DNA from: Solea solea
Lineage: Eukaryota > Chordata > Actinopteri > Pleuronectiformes > Soleidae
Assembly (NCBI RefSeq): GCF_958295425.1
Contig: NC_081137.1
Location: 12,501,254-12,565,253 of the forward strand
DNA length: 64,000 nucleotides
Reading direction: 5' to 3'
This document shows, piece after piece, positions 26,215-37,863 of this stretch. A program made the position numbers and the translations under genes. Below the pieces are notes generated by a model, which was given only the letters and a program-made list of their open reading frames with translations, was not told the DNA's origin and searched no databases. The first letter of the stretch is position 1. Each line of letters opens with the position of its first letter.

Positions 26215-26330
26215 GCTAGCGGACTTTAAAGCTAACACGTTAGCATTTAAGCTAGCTCACGTTATGCTAACTCGTTAGCATTTACGCTAGCGGACCTTTT
26301 CGCTAACTCGTTAGCATTAAGCTAGGAGAC
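26215..26330. repeat. Array of GCTAAC-CG-GTTAGC inverted units
   Basis: About three degenerate tandem units, each carrying a small palindrome of the type GCTAAC(A/T)CGTTAGC followed by ATTTA(A/C)GCTAG. The central ones read GCTAACACGTTAGC, GCTAACTCGTTAGC and GCTAACTCGTTAGC. Confidence 0.8.
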
Positions 26331-28198
26331 TTTTTCGTTGCAAAATTTCCCCAAAGCTTATGAACAACAAACGGTTGGATTGGCTGAAAGAGAGTGGCAG
26401 GACATGAGAATACGTGGTTACTTCTGAGATGACAACATCCACCAAGAAGCCTGAAAAAGAAAGCACCCCCGAACCTATCTGACAATGGCAATGAAGTCTG
26501 CAGGAATACTTTACAGTTTCTTATGGGGTGAGTTTTCAATAATGTTCATTCAAAGTTACATACAGTGATTAAATTTTTTTTTATTTCATGCTGGATGCTA
26601 TCTTTTAATAATCCACTGTGCATTTCAGAATGTTGTGTGGCTACATTGTTATTAGCTAGCTCGGTTTGCAATGTAAATACGCACATCAAAACTTCTGTTT
26701 GATCAGATGATTGTATTATAAGCTGTAACGGGAGCATGTGAGCATATGCTGTGCTTGAATAATTTGCGTGCATTTCATTTCATAAGGTCTTTGATTTTCA
26801 TTTCAATGTCTAAAATAACTTGGCTAGAGCAGTCAAGTAATGGATGAATTACATATGTTGCTTTTTGAGATGAAAAGAACAAATCAACCAAAGAAGCATG
26901 AGTAGTATTAAAATGGGCCAGTCTTTAAATATGAAAACCATAATAAATAATAACTTTCTTTATGGGATGTATGGACATTTGCCATGTCGTTAGGAACCTG
27001 GCCACAAAACAAGTGAAAGACAAAGCTAGAATCCCCAAATGACATAAATTGTGGTAAAACTATGGCAAATATGAACACTAAAAACTAAAGCAAATATGAG
27101 TTTGTCCAAACAATAACACAATGTGAAAATTGCTACCTGGTGACTGTAAAGCAGTGTAGAGTGTAGAAAATTATCAAAGCACATCCAGATTGCATGTTTC
27201 CATTACCTGGCAGAACTGTTTTTAGAATTGTCAGTTAAGGGGAACCTGTGAAAGTCAAGACAAGTTCTACAAGAAAACTTTCCGACTACAGTGTACATCT
27301 GCCGGAGAAAAAGACAAAAGTAAAACCCCCAAATGACTGCAGAGGAGCTGTAGGGAAGCTCACCTGATACAAGAGTGGTGGATTATTGCTTCTTGCTGTG
27401 TTGTGTTGCTTCACTAGGTTGACAGACAATACAGTAGAGTCATCAGTAGGAAACATTGCCTGAGATTCCCACATTAATACTAGCGTCTGGACAAAAAAGT
27501 CATTGTAGAAATAAGTACCACAAGCAGTAGAAGTACCACTTTAGAAGTAGAAAAGGATGAAGAAGATTCACTACTGCCCCCGAAGTAAGGAAAATGCTGC
27601 ATGTGTCTGCTCGTGACCTCGCTGTCCACTATTTTCTTATTTTCCTTCTCTTCCGCATCTGTAATTTTTGAGTTTGTAAATTACTCTTTTTTTGGAATGG
27701 AAACACTGCAGGAAAAAGGAAATGTGTCACATTTAGGTGGATCAGACACATAACAGCACCAAACCAGGAAGTCATGATCGGATTGACTGTTTATATGAAC
27801 ACTGATCCGAATGACGGTCGTCATGCACCAGCCCTCTCATTCGGAAAGAAATTTGTGAAATTTGAAAGGGCTGCATCGGATCAGAGCTTTCGGACGCATG
27901 TTTACATTAAATATTTTTATTACGATTACTTGTGTTCATGTAAACATGGCTACTGACACTCGCTTAAGAAAAAACTAATTTCAGCCAATTAATTAGAGTT
28001 ACCTAATAACATCTATGCTAGCTTTTGTCTACAATATTTTAAGAATATATTTTTAAGCGGTTACACAACTTTTCTGGTTGAAAACTGAAGTTTATGCTCA
28101 CTCTCCCACACCAATATCCATTTAGAAAATATGCATATATGAAAATATTTTAGCTCATGAGTTGCATGTCTACCATTGCATCTGTTGGATAAGTTTGT

Positions 28199-28275
28199 GT
28201 CACTTAGGTAAATCCCAATGGTGGATTAAATACTGAAGTCACAAAATACCACATTTGAATTTAGTGATGGATGCA
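28199..28275 (+). repeat. Dispersed repeat, one of three local copies
   Basis: GTCACTTAGGTAAATCCCAA ... ACTGAAGTCACAAAATACCA resembles 14638-14715 and about 44400-44480. Unknown family. Confidence 0.55.
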
Positions 28276-29930
28276 GGTGCTGTGAACTTTGGTGCAGGGG
28301 ATTGAGCAGTTTGTATAGTGACACAAAATTTAATTTTATTGCATTGGTTTATTATCCACACAGAACAGGCATTTTGGGAGCCCTGAACACTATTTGTGGA
28401 AGATGGGTCCTAGACCTCAAAGCGCTTGAATTTCCATGTATACAGCAACTTTGGGAAAACGAGGATTTCATAGTGCCACCTCTCTAACCCAACCCTTTAC
28501 CCCGCTTTATGCACATGCTCCACATCTACATCTACACCTTTTTGGTGTTTAGTTTGGTGTATATAGCAGTATCGCGTACAGGCCTGGCATAAATACTACA
28601 GTATTTAGTATTTTTTTGGGGGGGGATGTTGTTGTTGAAAGACTTTTTGAGAACATAAAAGAAAAAGATCCTGTCGGGAAAGTTTCTCTGTGGATAAGAC
28701 CTCTAAAAAGGTTGTCGAATGGTGAGATAAAGCCGCAAAGTTATTCTTATACTACTACATGTTTTCGGTGAAAACAAGTGTTCATGTCTCAAGCTGTTCC
28801 TCGGCACAGGAGGTGAGCTGGTGGTGCAATCAGTGCTGACTGTTTGTCAATATTTCCTGGAACCACACTTGAAGAAAAAGAAAAGGAAAGAAAAAAGAGA
28901 AAGCACAGGTAAAAGACTGTACTTGTACTTCTGGATTCAACCTCTGTTTTCACTGATTAATAAGCACTTTAAAACAACATTACATCCCTTTGTGCTTCTT
29001 CCAAATTCCAAAGTTTGCAAGACCTTGGCTTGAAATATTGCAACAGTTAGAAAGAAAATCATTCCTCCACAGGCTCATAACTCTTTTGGTGGATGTGGAC
29101 TGTATTAATCATCATCATCTTTGTTCTAACTTCAGCAGGTTCCTTGTGCTCTAGATGCACTATTGTTAAGATGACAGATGCACATTGTAATGCCTTTGCA
29201 TTTTTCTTAGGCACTCAACCCAATTACCTCTGCAGATGACAACACTGGCTTCCCCTCTGCAGACGTCACTGCAGAAAATGCTGTACTTCCTTCACTAGAT
29301 GGCAGCAGTGTGCCACTATAATGATCATAAAAGGTCAACCTGCTGCAGCAGAAAATTACTGCTTATATAACCTTATATTAATATATAAACTTATATTATA
29401 TGTCTGTTTGGAAAATAACAGCACTCAGCTGTGCTGCCCCTAGTTTCAGTTTGAGGGGTGTGTAAGAAAGCATCTTTATTTTTGTGGCTACAAATGGAAA
29501 GGTTTTCTCTATTGACAGAGGTAGAAGTTGATTATTTTTCCTCATTATTCTCTCTTATAAAGGTTAACATTTACGATTAACATTTACTAATAATAATAAT
29601 AAGAGGATATAACATCAGCACTTTTTCAAGAAGATTACATAGTGCTTTTCAGCTGTTATTTTCCAAAACCTGGGTCACGACCCACAAATGTGTCGTGGGA
29701 GATTAATTTCCAGAATTTTCCCTAACTTTTAGTTAAAATGTATGTGTATGTGTTTTGAATAACATGCATAAAATCAGTCATTTAACAAACAACTCTTAGA
29801 AATGGTTTGTTTACCAATTCAAAGTTATATTATTTGTTGCAGGCAATAAATAGTATGTAACTGCAGACCCACAGGCAGCAGTTTCAGGCCCACAGAAGTA
29901 GGCCCCTCGTTTTCTTACGACACCGTCTGT

Positions 29931-30260
29931 GGGCGACGGTAGCTCAGTGGTAGAGCGAGTCGCCTCGAAGGTTGTGGGTTCGATTCCCCGCCCCGCTAAT
30001 CTACGTGCCGATGTGTCCTTGGGAAAGACACTTAACCCCTCATTGCTCCTGACGGCTGTGCCGGCAGTGTGTGAGTGGGTATAAAAGATGAGTGATAGAT
30101 GCACATAGATGACGCTGTATGTAAGTGTGAGTGAATGGATGTGAATGGGTGAATGGCAAAACTGTAGTGTACAGCATCTGCTTCTTTCTGCCTTGTGAGT
30201 GAATGCAAACAGGTTCAAAGCAACATTGGGGCACATGTATGCACATACACACTCTTGTCC
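29931..30260 (+). mobile_element. tRNA-derived SINE
   Basis: The head has a pol III box A (GTAGCTCAGTGGTAGAGCG) and box B (GGTTCGATTCC) in tRNA-like spacing. It is followed by a tRNA-unrelated body (GTGTCCTTGGGAAAGACACTTAACCC) and a tail of GTGAATGGATGTGAATGGGTGAATGG repeats. The acceptor stem does not pair, so it is not a functional tRNA gene. It lies downstream of the 3' end of the minus-strand endonuclease gene. Confidence 0.88.
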
Positions 30261-30377
30261 ATGTAAAATAAAATACATTGTCATCAGTGAAGTTATGTTT
30301 GAAACAAGTTTAGTATTTAGCATAATATGCAAAACATTGGAAAATGTACAGATGTACAGGTCAGCAACGTAAGATAT

Positions 30378-30383
30378 TTTATT
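30378..30383 (-). other. Polyadenylation signal of the endonuclease gene
   Basis: On the minus strand this reads AATAAA, about 200 nt beyond the stop codon at 30583-30585; a plausible 3' end for the two-exon gene. Confidence 0.55.
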
Positions 30384-30582
30384 GAGCCAATTTGCATAGC
30401 CTGCCACATTTGTTTAACTATTCTTCCCTTCACATGCTTAAATTTGCTTATTTTTTTCATGAAATAGCAAAAAGCTTGTCATCAAAGACTTAAACACGTT
30501 TTAAGAGATACAAGAATTATTAAGCCATTAGAAATAAATAAAAAGCAGCCTATGCACACAAAATATGTAACTGAAAGAGCTT

Positions 30583-31191
30583 TTAGATGGTGTGTTGCAA
30601 GTAAAGAGGAAGTGGCGAAGGAGATATGCAGTTGTCATAAAAGAGCTGCAGGTTCTGGTCGACATCCATGTGGTTTTTCAGATAGAACTCCAATTCCTGG
30701 ACCGTCATTTCATGGACACTGTTGCTCTCTTTGCTATTTTTGGCCAATGCTGCGTGGGAAGGGAAGCGAATGCGAACAACGTGGGGTGCGTTGCGGTCAT
30801 ACTCAGTGCAGCAGTAGGCGGACCACACATCCTCGGGGATGGCCACACGGTCCTGGTTGTTGCGACGGATCATGTTGCCCCTGGTGGTCACGCCGGTGAC
30901 GATGTAGGCAGTTCCACGGCAGAAGTTGTTGAGACGGACCCTGATCCGCTCCTCATACTCACGCCAGGGGCCAATGTTGAACTGCCTTATCTGCGGGACA
31001 ACGTTGGTCAGGGTGTAAGTGGCAGCCCGGTCATGTGGAGTGGACTGGTGTTGGTCTGGGTTCAGGTGACCTCTCTCGTAGAGAACCACATCAGAATAGT
31101 CGTCCAGGACGGCCTGGCTGTCCTCAAACTTCATGTGCAGGTAGCCAGTGGGGAAGGGCAGCATGTTTCCATTGCCATCGATTTCTGCCAG
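30583..31191 (-). CDS. ENDOD1-like exon 2 (catalytic exon)
   Basis: Begins LAEIDGNGNMLPFPTGYLH after the acceptor TCTCCTCAG and ends at a stop codon at 30583-30585. It carries the RGH, TN..PQ and NxGxW motifs of the His-Me finger nuclease fold. The + strand frame over the same bases (209 codons) is a shadow. Confidence 0.9.
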   Translation of the reverse strand: MAEIDGNGNMLPFPTGYLHMKFEDSQAVLDDYSDVVLYERGHLNPDQHQSTPHDRAATYTLTNVVPQIRQFNIGPWREYEERIRVRLNNFCRGTAYIVTGVTTRGNMIRRNNQDRVAIPEDVWSAYCCTEYDRNAPHVVRIRFPSHAALAKNSKESNSVHEMTVQELEFYLKNHMDVDQNLQLFYDNCISPSPLPLYLQHTI

Positions 31192-32221
31192 CTGAGGAGA
31201 CACAGAGAATTTAGATATTAATCTGCTGGGAAATAATATTGAAAACAGAGAGTCTTGCCTTGAGACAGTATCAGTTTTCAAATTCAGGTACCTGATGCTG
31301 CTGTAGCCTATCCACTTTAAGGCTTATCATGTTGTGCATTCAGAGTTGGTCTTCTGCATACCTATAACAAGTCGTTGAATTGCCTATCTATCATTTTGAA
31401 CTGTTCTCCTCTGACCTCTGGTTTCACCAAGGCATTTACACCCACAAAAATGAAGCTACCTGGATATTTTCTATGTTGTAGACCTTTGCTGTGCATGACA
31501 ATCCCACTAGATCAGCAGTTTCTGAAATTCTCAGAGCAGCCCTGGCACCAACTACCATGCCATGTACAAAGTCACTTTAAATCACCTTTCTTTCATTGTG
31601 ATGCTTGGTTTTAACTTGCTTACATGTCTAAATGCATTGAGTTGCTGCCATAGGACTGGCTGATTCGAAACTCTATATTTTCAGTTGAACCGGTGTTATG
31701 TGGCAGGTGAGCGTATATTTCATGTATGGACATTTTATACTGTATTTTACATTAGCCTATGGGACCTGCTCACACTTATAAAAACAGTGTTTAAAAACAG
31801 AAGAATGAATGAGAGAAAGAGCTGGTAGGAACATATTTGTGTCAGTTTTGATGAACAAACTTAATTAAATGATGTATAATAATAAAAGCAGGAGTGTCAG
31901 ACCTACCTGTGGCTCATACATCCAAGGGTAGTCCACACGTCTGTCTCCTTCCGTTTTCTTGAAGGTATACGCTGAGTAAACTGGAATCCTCTTGTGAGGG
32001 TCGTACAGGGTCACATAGCGAGGTTTGTCTGCGTATCTCTGGCAGATCTTCTTCAGACTCATGTCACTGATGCCCCGCGGTGGTGTTCCCATGTACAGGG
32101 AGTCCTTGCATCTCTCCACGTGGTTAAAATCTTGCACGACCGATGGCAACACTGGAGGCAAAAAACTGTTGATGAGAAAAGCAAAAGCGAACGGCGTTAA
32201 CATCGTCATGGTCGATGACAT
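30583..32221 (-). CDS. ENDOD1-like secreted DNA/RNA non-specific endonuclease
   Basis: Two coding exons on the minus strand, 32221-31907 and 31191-30583, join in phase 0 across a GT-AG intron to give 307 residues. This is about the usual length of teleost endonuclease domain-containing 1 proteins. Residues 1 to about 30 are a hydrophobic signal peptide. The family block RIPVYSAYTF and WMYEPQ follows. The NUC1 active site is visible: YERGHLNP around residues 143-150 with the general-base histidine at 147, TNVVPQ at 167-172, and FNIGPWREYE at 176-185 with the predicted metal-binding Asn177 and Glu185. Typical enzymes have DRGH; here it is ERGH. Secretion and Mg-dependent nuclease activity are inferred from the family. 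It lies antisense between nlgn2 and kdm6b. Confidence 0.9.
31192..31906 (-). other. ENDOD1-like intron with a DNA-element fragment
   Basis: Intron of 715 nt. About 31320-31660 matches a sequence that I remember as very common in teleost genomes (TTCTCCTCTGACCTCTGG, AGATCAGCAGTTTCTGAAAT, CTAAATGCATTGAGTTGCTG). It is probably a nonautonomous DNA transposon fragment; its termini are not visible. Confidence 0.6.
31907..32221 (-). CDS. ENDOD1-like exon 1 (signal peptide exon)
   Basis: 105 codons from ATG at 32221-32219. The start is chosen because a hydrophobic signal sequence follows at once; further in-frame Met codons at positions 5 and 7 are possible alternatives. An acceptor-like CTGTTTTTGTAG on the minus strand ends at 32251, so the 5' UTR may begin with a separate noncoding exon. 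It ends EPQ before GTAGGT. Confidence 0.88.
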
Positions 32222-32254
32222 CCCGTCAGTGTGTCCTACTGCGGCCTCCTCTAC

Positions 32255-34820
32255 AAAAACAGTGCAAGGAAATGTTTGAAGTTATGGTTTTAATGTCACA
32301 CAGCAGATATGCAAAGCAGGGAGAGTGAAGCCAAAAGACCGGCCTCCTGACTCATGTGTGTATGTGCAGGGTCAGTGCATCACTGTAACAATGAGTTAAT
32401 CATTTAATAATACACTGACAAGTTTGCCCCTGTGACTTCTTAATGAGGATGTGGTTTGACCTTAATGATTAAGGCCAACATTGTCATACCGATGGTTTAT
32501 GAAAATGGTCACACAACAACATGTTGGTTTGATTTCTGTGCTGCTTTCTCTAATCCCAGCTTAAATTTTAGGCAGTAGAGTGCATACCTGTACAATACCA
32601 TACCTGTGCATGATTGTCTAGTTCTTACAGTGCATTCTAACATTATTACAAATATAAATGATACATATTGGTGATTTATCTGTCATATAAGATAGTAACA
32701 AAAAACTTTAATAGTGATTCACCACAACACTTAGATACCCTCCATTTGGCAAATAAATTTTGACCTTGCACATAACTCAGTAGAGGACAACATACTGTCT
32801 TAAATTATACCCACAATTCCCTTTCCTAGCTTCCTCCATTCTATTGTGTGACAAAGTCTGGTCACTCAAATTGAAGTGGATAATTGCTGCCAGTGTAAAG
32901 ATAAAATGCAAACCGTCTAATCTCTCCCAGTGGTGAACAAAAGACCTACAGTGACCAGTGTGTTTCAGATGTACTATGCTCCTCCCCATGAATGAGTGGA
33001 GGATAAGACGCAGAGCAAAGGAGAGATAAAGCATGAAGGTTTTATCATATTGACAGAGAGTTAACTGGACGTTGTCAAGCAGTATGTGCAGTGCAGTCTC
33101 TCTCTATTACATTATATCATATCGTTAAATGTGAAATATATAACATAGTGTCTATGATAAGAGATGAGAGATTTTATACAGCTTTCTACAGATGGGCTTT
33201 AGAGTGTATGAAGGCGAGAGCCAAACAAAATGAATAAATAAAAATAATTTAAATTACCCTTATACTCAGATCTAATCCAAAATGTAATAGGCTCGTCAGT
33301 GTTTCATACACCACCCCTACACAGCATGTATTGGTCCAGTAATTTATATTTTGATAATAGAAAAACAGACCGAACATTCTTGGCAAAGGCAGTGATGAAA
33401 GATAATGATGGATGTAAAGTAGCAACATAGGAAAACTGTTTAGGAACCGTTGAATGATGATCAAGTATTTGCAGTGAGTTCGTGGTGTTTCAGAGTAAAT
33501 ATCTTACTGGTCTGCCAAAATAGGCTTTTGACCAATATTTGGCAGCTCGCCATGCACAGAGCAATGAATCCATCTGAACCCGTCAGCCAAGCTCAGTTTG
33601 TTGTCCGTTGTCCTTCATAGCAGCCCAGTGCAACATTTTTCATTTGTATATTTCTATTTAAATATTATTCCTCTCCAAATCAACATCAAAGGTTGCTAAT
33701 ACAATGGGAAGGCTTGTGCACTTGTGTCTCTCCAAGTCCTTGAACGATGTGTCCATACAGTAGACTGATTCAGCAGCAGAGGTCACTTCTGCCTGCAGAG
33801 AATAATAAACACATCAGAGCTTCTCGCAAGACATCGGGAAACAAATATTACTTTATTCGTTAAATAGTGAGGAGAGCACTAATATCTTGAGCAGAGAGTG
33901 ACTTCACACTTTGAGGGTTTTTATCGGGGACTGTTTTGTTCGTTAGTCTGGCTGTTGCATTTGAGTTGTGCGGGAAATTGAATTGGAATTCACTTCAGTC
34001 ATCCAATTCAATAAACGACACCAAAGTCAATAGCAGAATAAGCTGTTTGGCATTGGCAGAGAAGATTTAGCAAGTAGTTTTTCATGCGTGCAACCCACAT
34101 ACTGAACCCTGCAGCTCATCCCCGCTCATATATTTCTGTGTGTGTGCCACTGATTAAAAAGTAAAAGTAGCCGGAGCTTCAGTGGCGGTCTTAATCTGCC
34201 CTCTGCTAAATTTCTCTCATATGCAAATAGTAAGTAACTGTTAAGATGAGCTGCAGCAACAATCCTTCACTTCCCTAATAAGTCAATTGGAGTGACTGAG
34301 CGTCGTTATTCATCGAGGGGTCGGCTTGCCTCTCTGATCTAATAATGGCTTATGACAGTCATAAGTTATGTGGCTGCAGATGATAATGATTCAGTTACTG
34401 TATGTGAACAGACATTTTTAGCTCTCAGCATTTTCACCAATTAAAGTCACTAATTCAGGCCAAGTGCAGGGGTTGATGCCCCCTGCTGCTCTGTCTTCAG
34501 AGAACAAAAACGTCTCTTTTTTCCACTGCTGCTGACTTTCATGTTCATCACTTCTCAAGTTGAAAATGTAATGCCTTCTCGTGTAACACATTTAAGTTTT
34601 CATTTGGGGGTTTTCTTTTCAAATATGTGACAAAATTAGTCCTAGAATCATTTATTTTAGATATCATTGTTAAACAATTTAACATAGAGACTATTTTCAC
34701 AAAGGGTTAGCTCGACAAAACAGTACTGGTATTTGCATCACTCAACCTGCATGCATTCATGTCTTGCTTGTGTGTTTGTTGGGGTGGATTAAATCTGTGG
34801 TACAAATACATTTTACTTAC
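32255..34820. other. Intergenic DNA upstream of the endonuclease gene
   Basis: No gene is seen. About 34190-34500 is non-repetitive, contains an octamer-like ATGCAAAT and is a possible conserved noncoding element (unproven). The promoter of the endonuclease gene is expected within the first few hundred bases above 32250, but no clear TATA box was identified. Confidence 0.5.
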
Positions 34821-34823
34821 TTA

Positions 34824-35222
34824 CTTTCTCAGACTGGGGCCACACGGTGGTGTAGTGGTTAGCACTCTCGCCTTGCAGCGAGAAGACCCGGGTTCGAGCC
34901 CCGGTTGGAACAAGGGCCTTTCTGCATGGAGTTTGCATGTTCTCCCCGTGTGTGCGTGGGTTCTCTCCGGGTTTTCCGGCTTCCTCCCACAGTCCAAAAA
35001 CATGCAATGTGGGGATTAGGTAAATTGAACACTCCAAATTGACCATAGGAGTGAGTGTGAGAGTGAATGGTTGTTTGTCTCTATCTGTGTGTGGCCCTGC
35101 GATGGACTGGCGAACTGTCCAGGGTGTACCCCGCCTATCGCCCGATGTAGCTGAGATTGGCACAGCACCCCCCGCGACCCTCTGGTGGAGGATAAAGCGG
35201 TAGATGATGACTGACTGACTGA
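34824..35222 (+). mobile_element. SINE-like repeat with tRNA-like head, tandem copy 1
   Basis: Full-length-looking copy: box A-like GTGGTGTAGTGGTTAGCAC, box B GGTTCGAGCCCC, the body CTGCATGGAGTTTGCATGTT ... GATGGACTGGCGAACTGTCC, and a tail AGGATAAAGCGGTAGATGATGA with TGAC repeats. It starts in CTTTCTCAGACTG, which recurs at the junction with copy 2 and after copy 2. Confidence 0.9.
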
Positions 35223-35561
35223 CTTTCTCAGACTGGGGCCACACGGTGGTAGAGTGGTTAGCACTCTCGGCTTGCAGCGAGAAGACCCGGGTTGCATGTT
35301 CTCCCCGTGCGTGGGTTCTCTCCGGGTTTTCCGGCTTCCTCCCACAGTCCAAAAACATGCAATGTGGGGATTAGGTAAATTGAACACTCCAAATTGACCA
35401 TAGGAGTGAATGGTTGTTTGTCTCTATCTGTGTGTGGCCCTGCGATGGACTGGCGAACTGTCCAGGGTGTACCCCGCCTATCGCCCGATGTAGCTGAGAT
35501 TGGCACAGCACCCCCCGCGACCCTCTGGTGGAGGATAAAGCGGTAGATGATGACTGACTGA
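35223..35561 (+). mobile_element. SINE-like repeat, tandem copy 2 (internally deleted)
   Basis: Nearly identical to the preceding copy and directly abutting it. A deletion removes box B and the first part of the body: CCCGGGTT jumps straight to GCATGTTCTCC. Two smaller gaps remove a TGTG and a GTGTGAGAGT segment. The partial unit CTTTCTCAGACTG (35562-35574) closes the array. The near identity indicates a recent tandem duplication. Confidence 0.9.
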
Positions 35562-35689
35562 CTTTCTCAGACTGACTACTCAAATATAGATTTAGACTCA
35601 TCAAATATAGACTCATGAAACAAGACCAGTTTTTGGGGACAAGGTATTATTTATCCTTGAATTATTTGTGTTCTAAAATTCTATAAAAT

Positions 35690-36620
35690 GCACACACTAT
35701 ATGTATTGGGCCACACCTCCAAATCAGTGAATTGGGCTTTAATTCAGTCCTATTTCCAGGTGTATAAAAGCATGCTATAATAATAATTATTATTGTTATT
35801 ATTATTATTATTATTTTAAAGAATTGGTAATTCTAAAGACATTCTAAATAGCTCTTTAGAATTCCTAATGTAGTTCTGTAAAAATGATGCCACTTTTGCA
35901 ACAGGTCAGGCTTCTCTACCTGGCAGTCCAAAATCATGTAGGAAGAGTGGACTCAAAATTAGAAAATTTAAAATGGGACATCATAAAAGCCCCTGTTGGT
36001 GTAACGTGTAGGTCAACCGATACCCTTGTCTGTCTAACTTCCTCTGCAGATTGAGGTATCTTTTCCTGCAATAACATATATTGCCCACTTGGAGGCAGTG
36101 TAGGCCAAGTTGTTTCTGATTCCAAGCATCTCCTCCATGGCACTAATAAATGCATTAATTGCATACAAATAACCTCTGTGTTGAATAACAGTGAACAATA
36201 TAGTCTCAAGGCACTGTACATAGTTAGGCAAAAACATTTTCAATATTATAGGAAGAAACCCAAACAAATCACACAATGAGCAAGAATTAGGCATCAGTGG
36301 TGAGAGAGAAAAAACGCCCTTTTAACGGGAAGAAATCTCTGACTGATTCAAAAATGTGCAACCATCTCCCTCGACCAGTTGGGATGAAAGGAAAAATGGG
36401 GGACAGAGGAGAGCTGGGGGCAGAAAAGGAGGGAGAGAAGGCGACAGAGGAGAGAGACCAGGAGCAGACTTTAACAGTTGTATTAAGTTATAGGTTTAGA
36501 CAGGACAATAACAATAATAATAATAATAATAATAATAGCCTCAAAACTAGATCTGGATCCTGCAGCCTACAAGATGAGGACAGAGAGAAAGAGACAGGAA
36601 GCAAAGGCACAAACTAGGCA
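35690..36620 (+). repeat. Fish dispersed repeat, partial copy
   Basis: About 36160-36620 matches 40213-40750: CTCAAGGCACTGTACATAGT, AAGCACTAGGCATCAGTGG-type sequence, GAGAGACCAGGAGCAGA, and AACTAGATCTGGATCCTGCAGCCT. The segment also has (TAT)n at 35781-35815 and (AAT)n near 36505-36537. About 35705-35775 resembles an end of another DNA element (CCACACCTCCAAATCA ... AGGTGTATAAAA). Family names were not assigned. Confidence 0.65.
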
Positions 36621-37599
36621 TGATGATATCCTTTGCTGAAAAACTAGAGGGGATACATTCAATGCATTCTTTCAACCACCAGGGGGCATGATTCACTTTC
36701 ACTCTGGCTTGGGAAGGTTTCCTCACTTTAGTTCTGCACCAAAGCTTGCTGATTGGCCCACATTCCCACATGGGGTTGAGCAGTGACCAATAGAGTTTCA
36801 GCTGATCAGGGGCTGTTGCTAAGGCACTTCAGAGGGGGAAAACAATCTGTCAGCAGTCTGCTTCCTCCATTTCCCTCTCACACTCCTGTGGCTCCTCATC
36901 AGCGCTCTGCCAGTGTCTACCTCTGACTGTGCACTCAGTCCACAGCTCTGTCTGCTTGTTATTGGCTGCTGAAGAGTGAAATGAGCAAAGGAGTGAGTGA
37001 GTGAGTGTTTTTTGCATTGTGAACCACAAAGGCAAGGCCCTCCCTCATCGACACAGAGCTTAGCCCCACCTCCACTTGTTATCCTGTCATTTGACATTTG
37101 AGCTCAGCCAACACTTGCAGCCCGTCTGTCACCAGTTCACTCACTTCCTAGTTGAGGCACAAGCATAAACCGCTGTATCCAGCTCCATCAAGGCCCTCAG
37201 AGAAAAGGGGGGGGGGGCATCGTGTGCACACTTCTTACTGATTATTTGCTATTTTATTTTGACTCTACACAAGCTTTTTTCGTAAGTTGTGAAATAACAC
37301 GTCGAGTGAGGGATTGGCACACAGTGAAAATGTGCGAAGATCTGTGAAAACCGACAGTGGCGGTGGCAAAAAAAGAAATATGTATCAGCTTGAAGATATT
37401 CTGTTACAGCTGTAGAGAGATTTAAAATATCTTCTCTTCTCTACTGTACTGGACGTGTTCCAAGTTTCACTTACACACACATACACACACACTGAGTGAG
37501 AGAGAAATACCCCCTCCACTCCTCTCTGTCTGCTATTTTCCCCCTCCTCCTGCCTCTTCTTGTTCACTGCAAAATGAGAGAGAGCGAGATAAGCCACTT

Positions 37600-37863
37600 T
37601 GCCCACTCATTGGTCCATTTCTTGTGATTGGCAGCCTGTCAGCCCGCCCCTGCCCCTGCTGGTCTCTGCACATGGATCAGTCTGCGATGAGAGCCTCAGC
37701 ATCAGGGGGAGAGTGTAGAGTGTGGAAACAGGAAGAGGAGGAAGAGGGAAGAAAGGAGACAGAGGAGAGGATCGGGTGAGACGAGGTGGTGAGGAGTGAA
37801 AGGAAGGAGAAAGGGGAGCAGAGAGGGGAGTGTGGAGCAAAGACGGAGAAGACAAAGCAAGAG
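37600..37863 (+). promoter_or_regulatory. Candidate promoter and noncoding first exon (kdm6b 5' region?)
   Basis: Two inverted CCAAT boxes (ATTGG at 37609-37613 and 37627-37631) and a GC box CCCGCCCC (37643-37650) stand 30-60 nt before a purine-rich, ORF-poor stretch. That stretch ends in a donor-like CAAGAG/GTAAAA at 37863/37864. This fits a TATA-less promoter with a noncoding exon 1. Assignment to kdm6b, whose coding starts 8.8 kb downstream on the same strand, is inference; no transcript evidence is available. Confidence 0.3.

Larger units (their letters stand above)
25545..29925. other. Intergenic DNA with repeat fragments
   Basis: No gene is supported. It holds a tRNA-like SINE head on the minus strand (about 25858-25900, reading GTGGAGTGGCTCAGCGGTTAAG), a short array of GCTAAC..GTTAGC units (26215-26330) and a dispersed repeat copy at 28199-28275. 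The rest is AT-rich sequence without recognised content. Confidence 0.6.

Noticed and set aside
29938..30008. A tRNA gene
   Set aside because: Box A and box B are present, but the acceptor stem does not pair and a SINE body and tail follow directly.
30592..31221. 209-codon + strand ORF
   Set aside because: It is the antisense shadow of the endonuclease catalytic exon, whose minus-strand product has clear family motifs.
34813..35616. Several overlapping minus-strand ORFs of 80-180 codons
   Set aside because: They are translations of the two tandem SINE-like copies; the similar peptides reflect the repeat.
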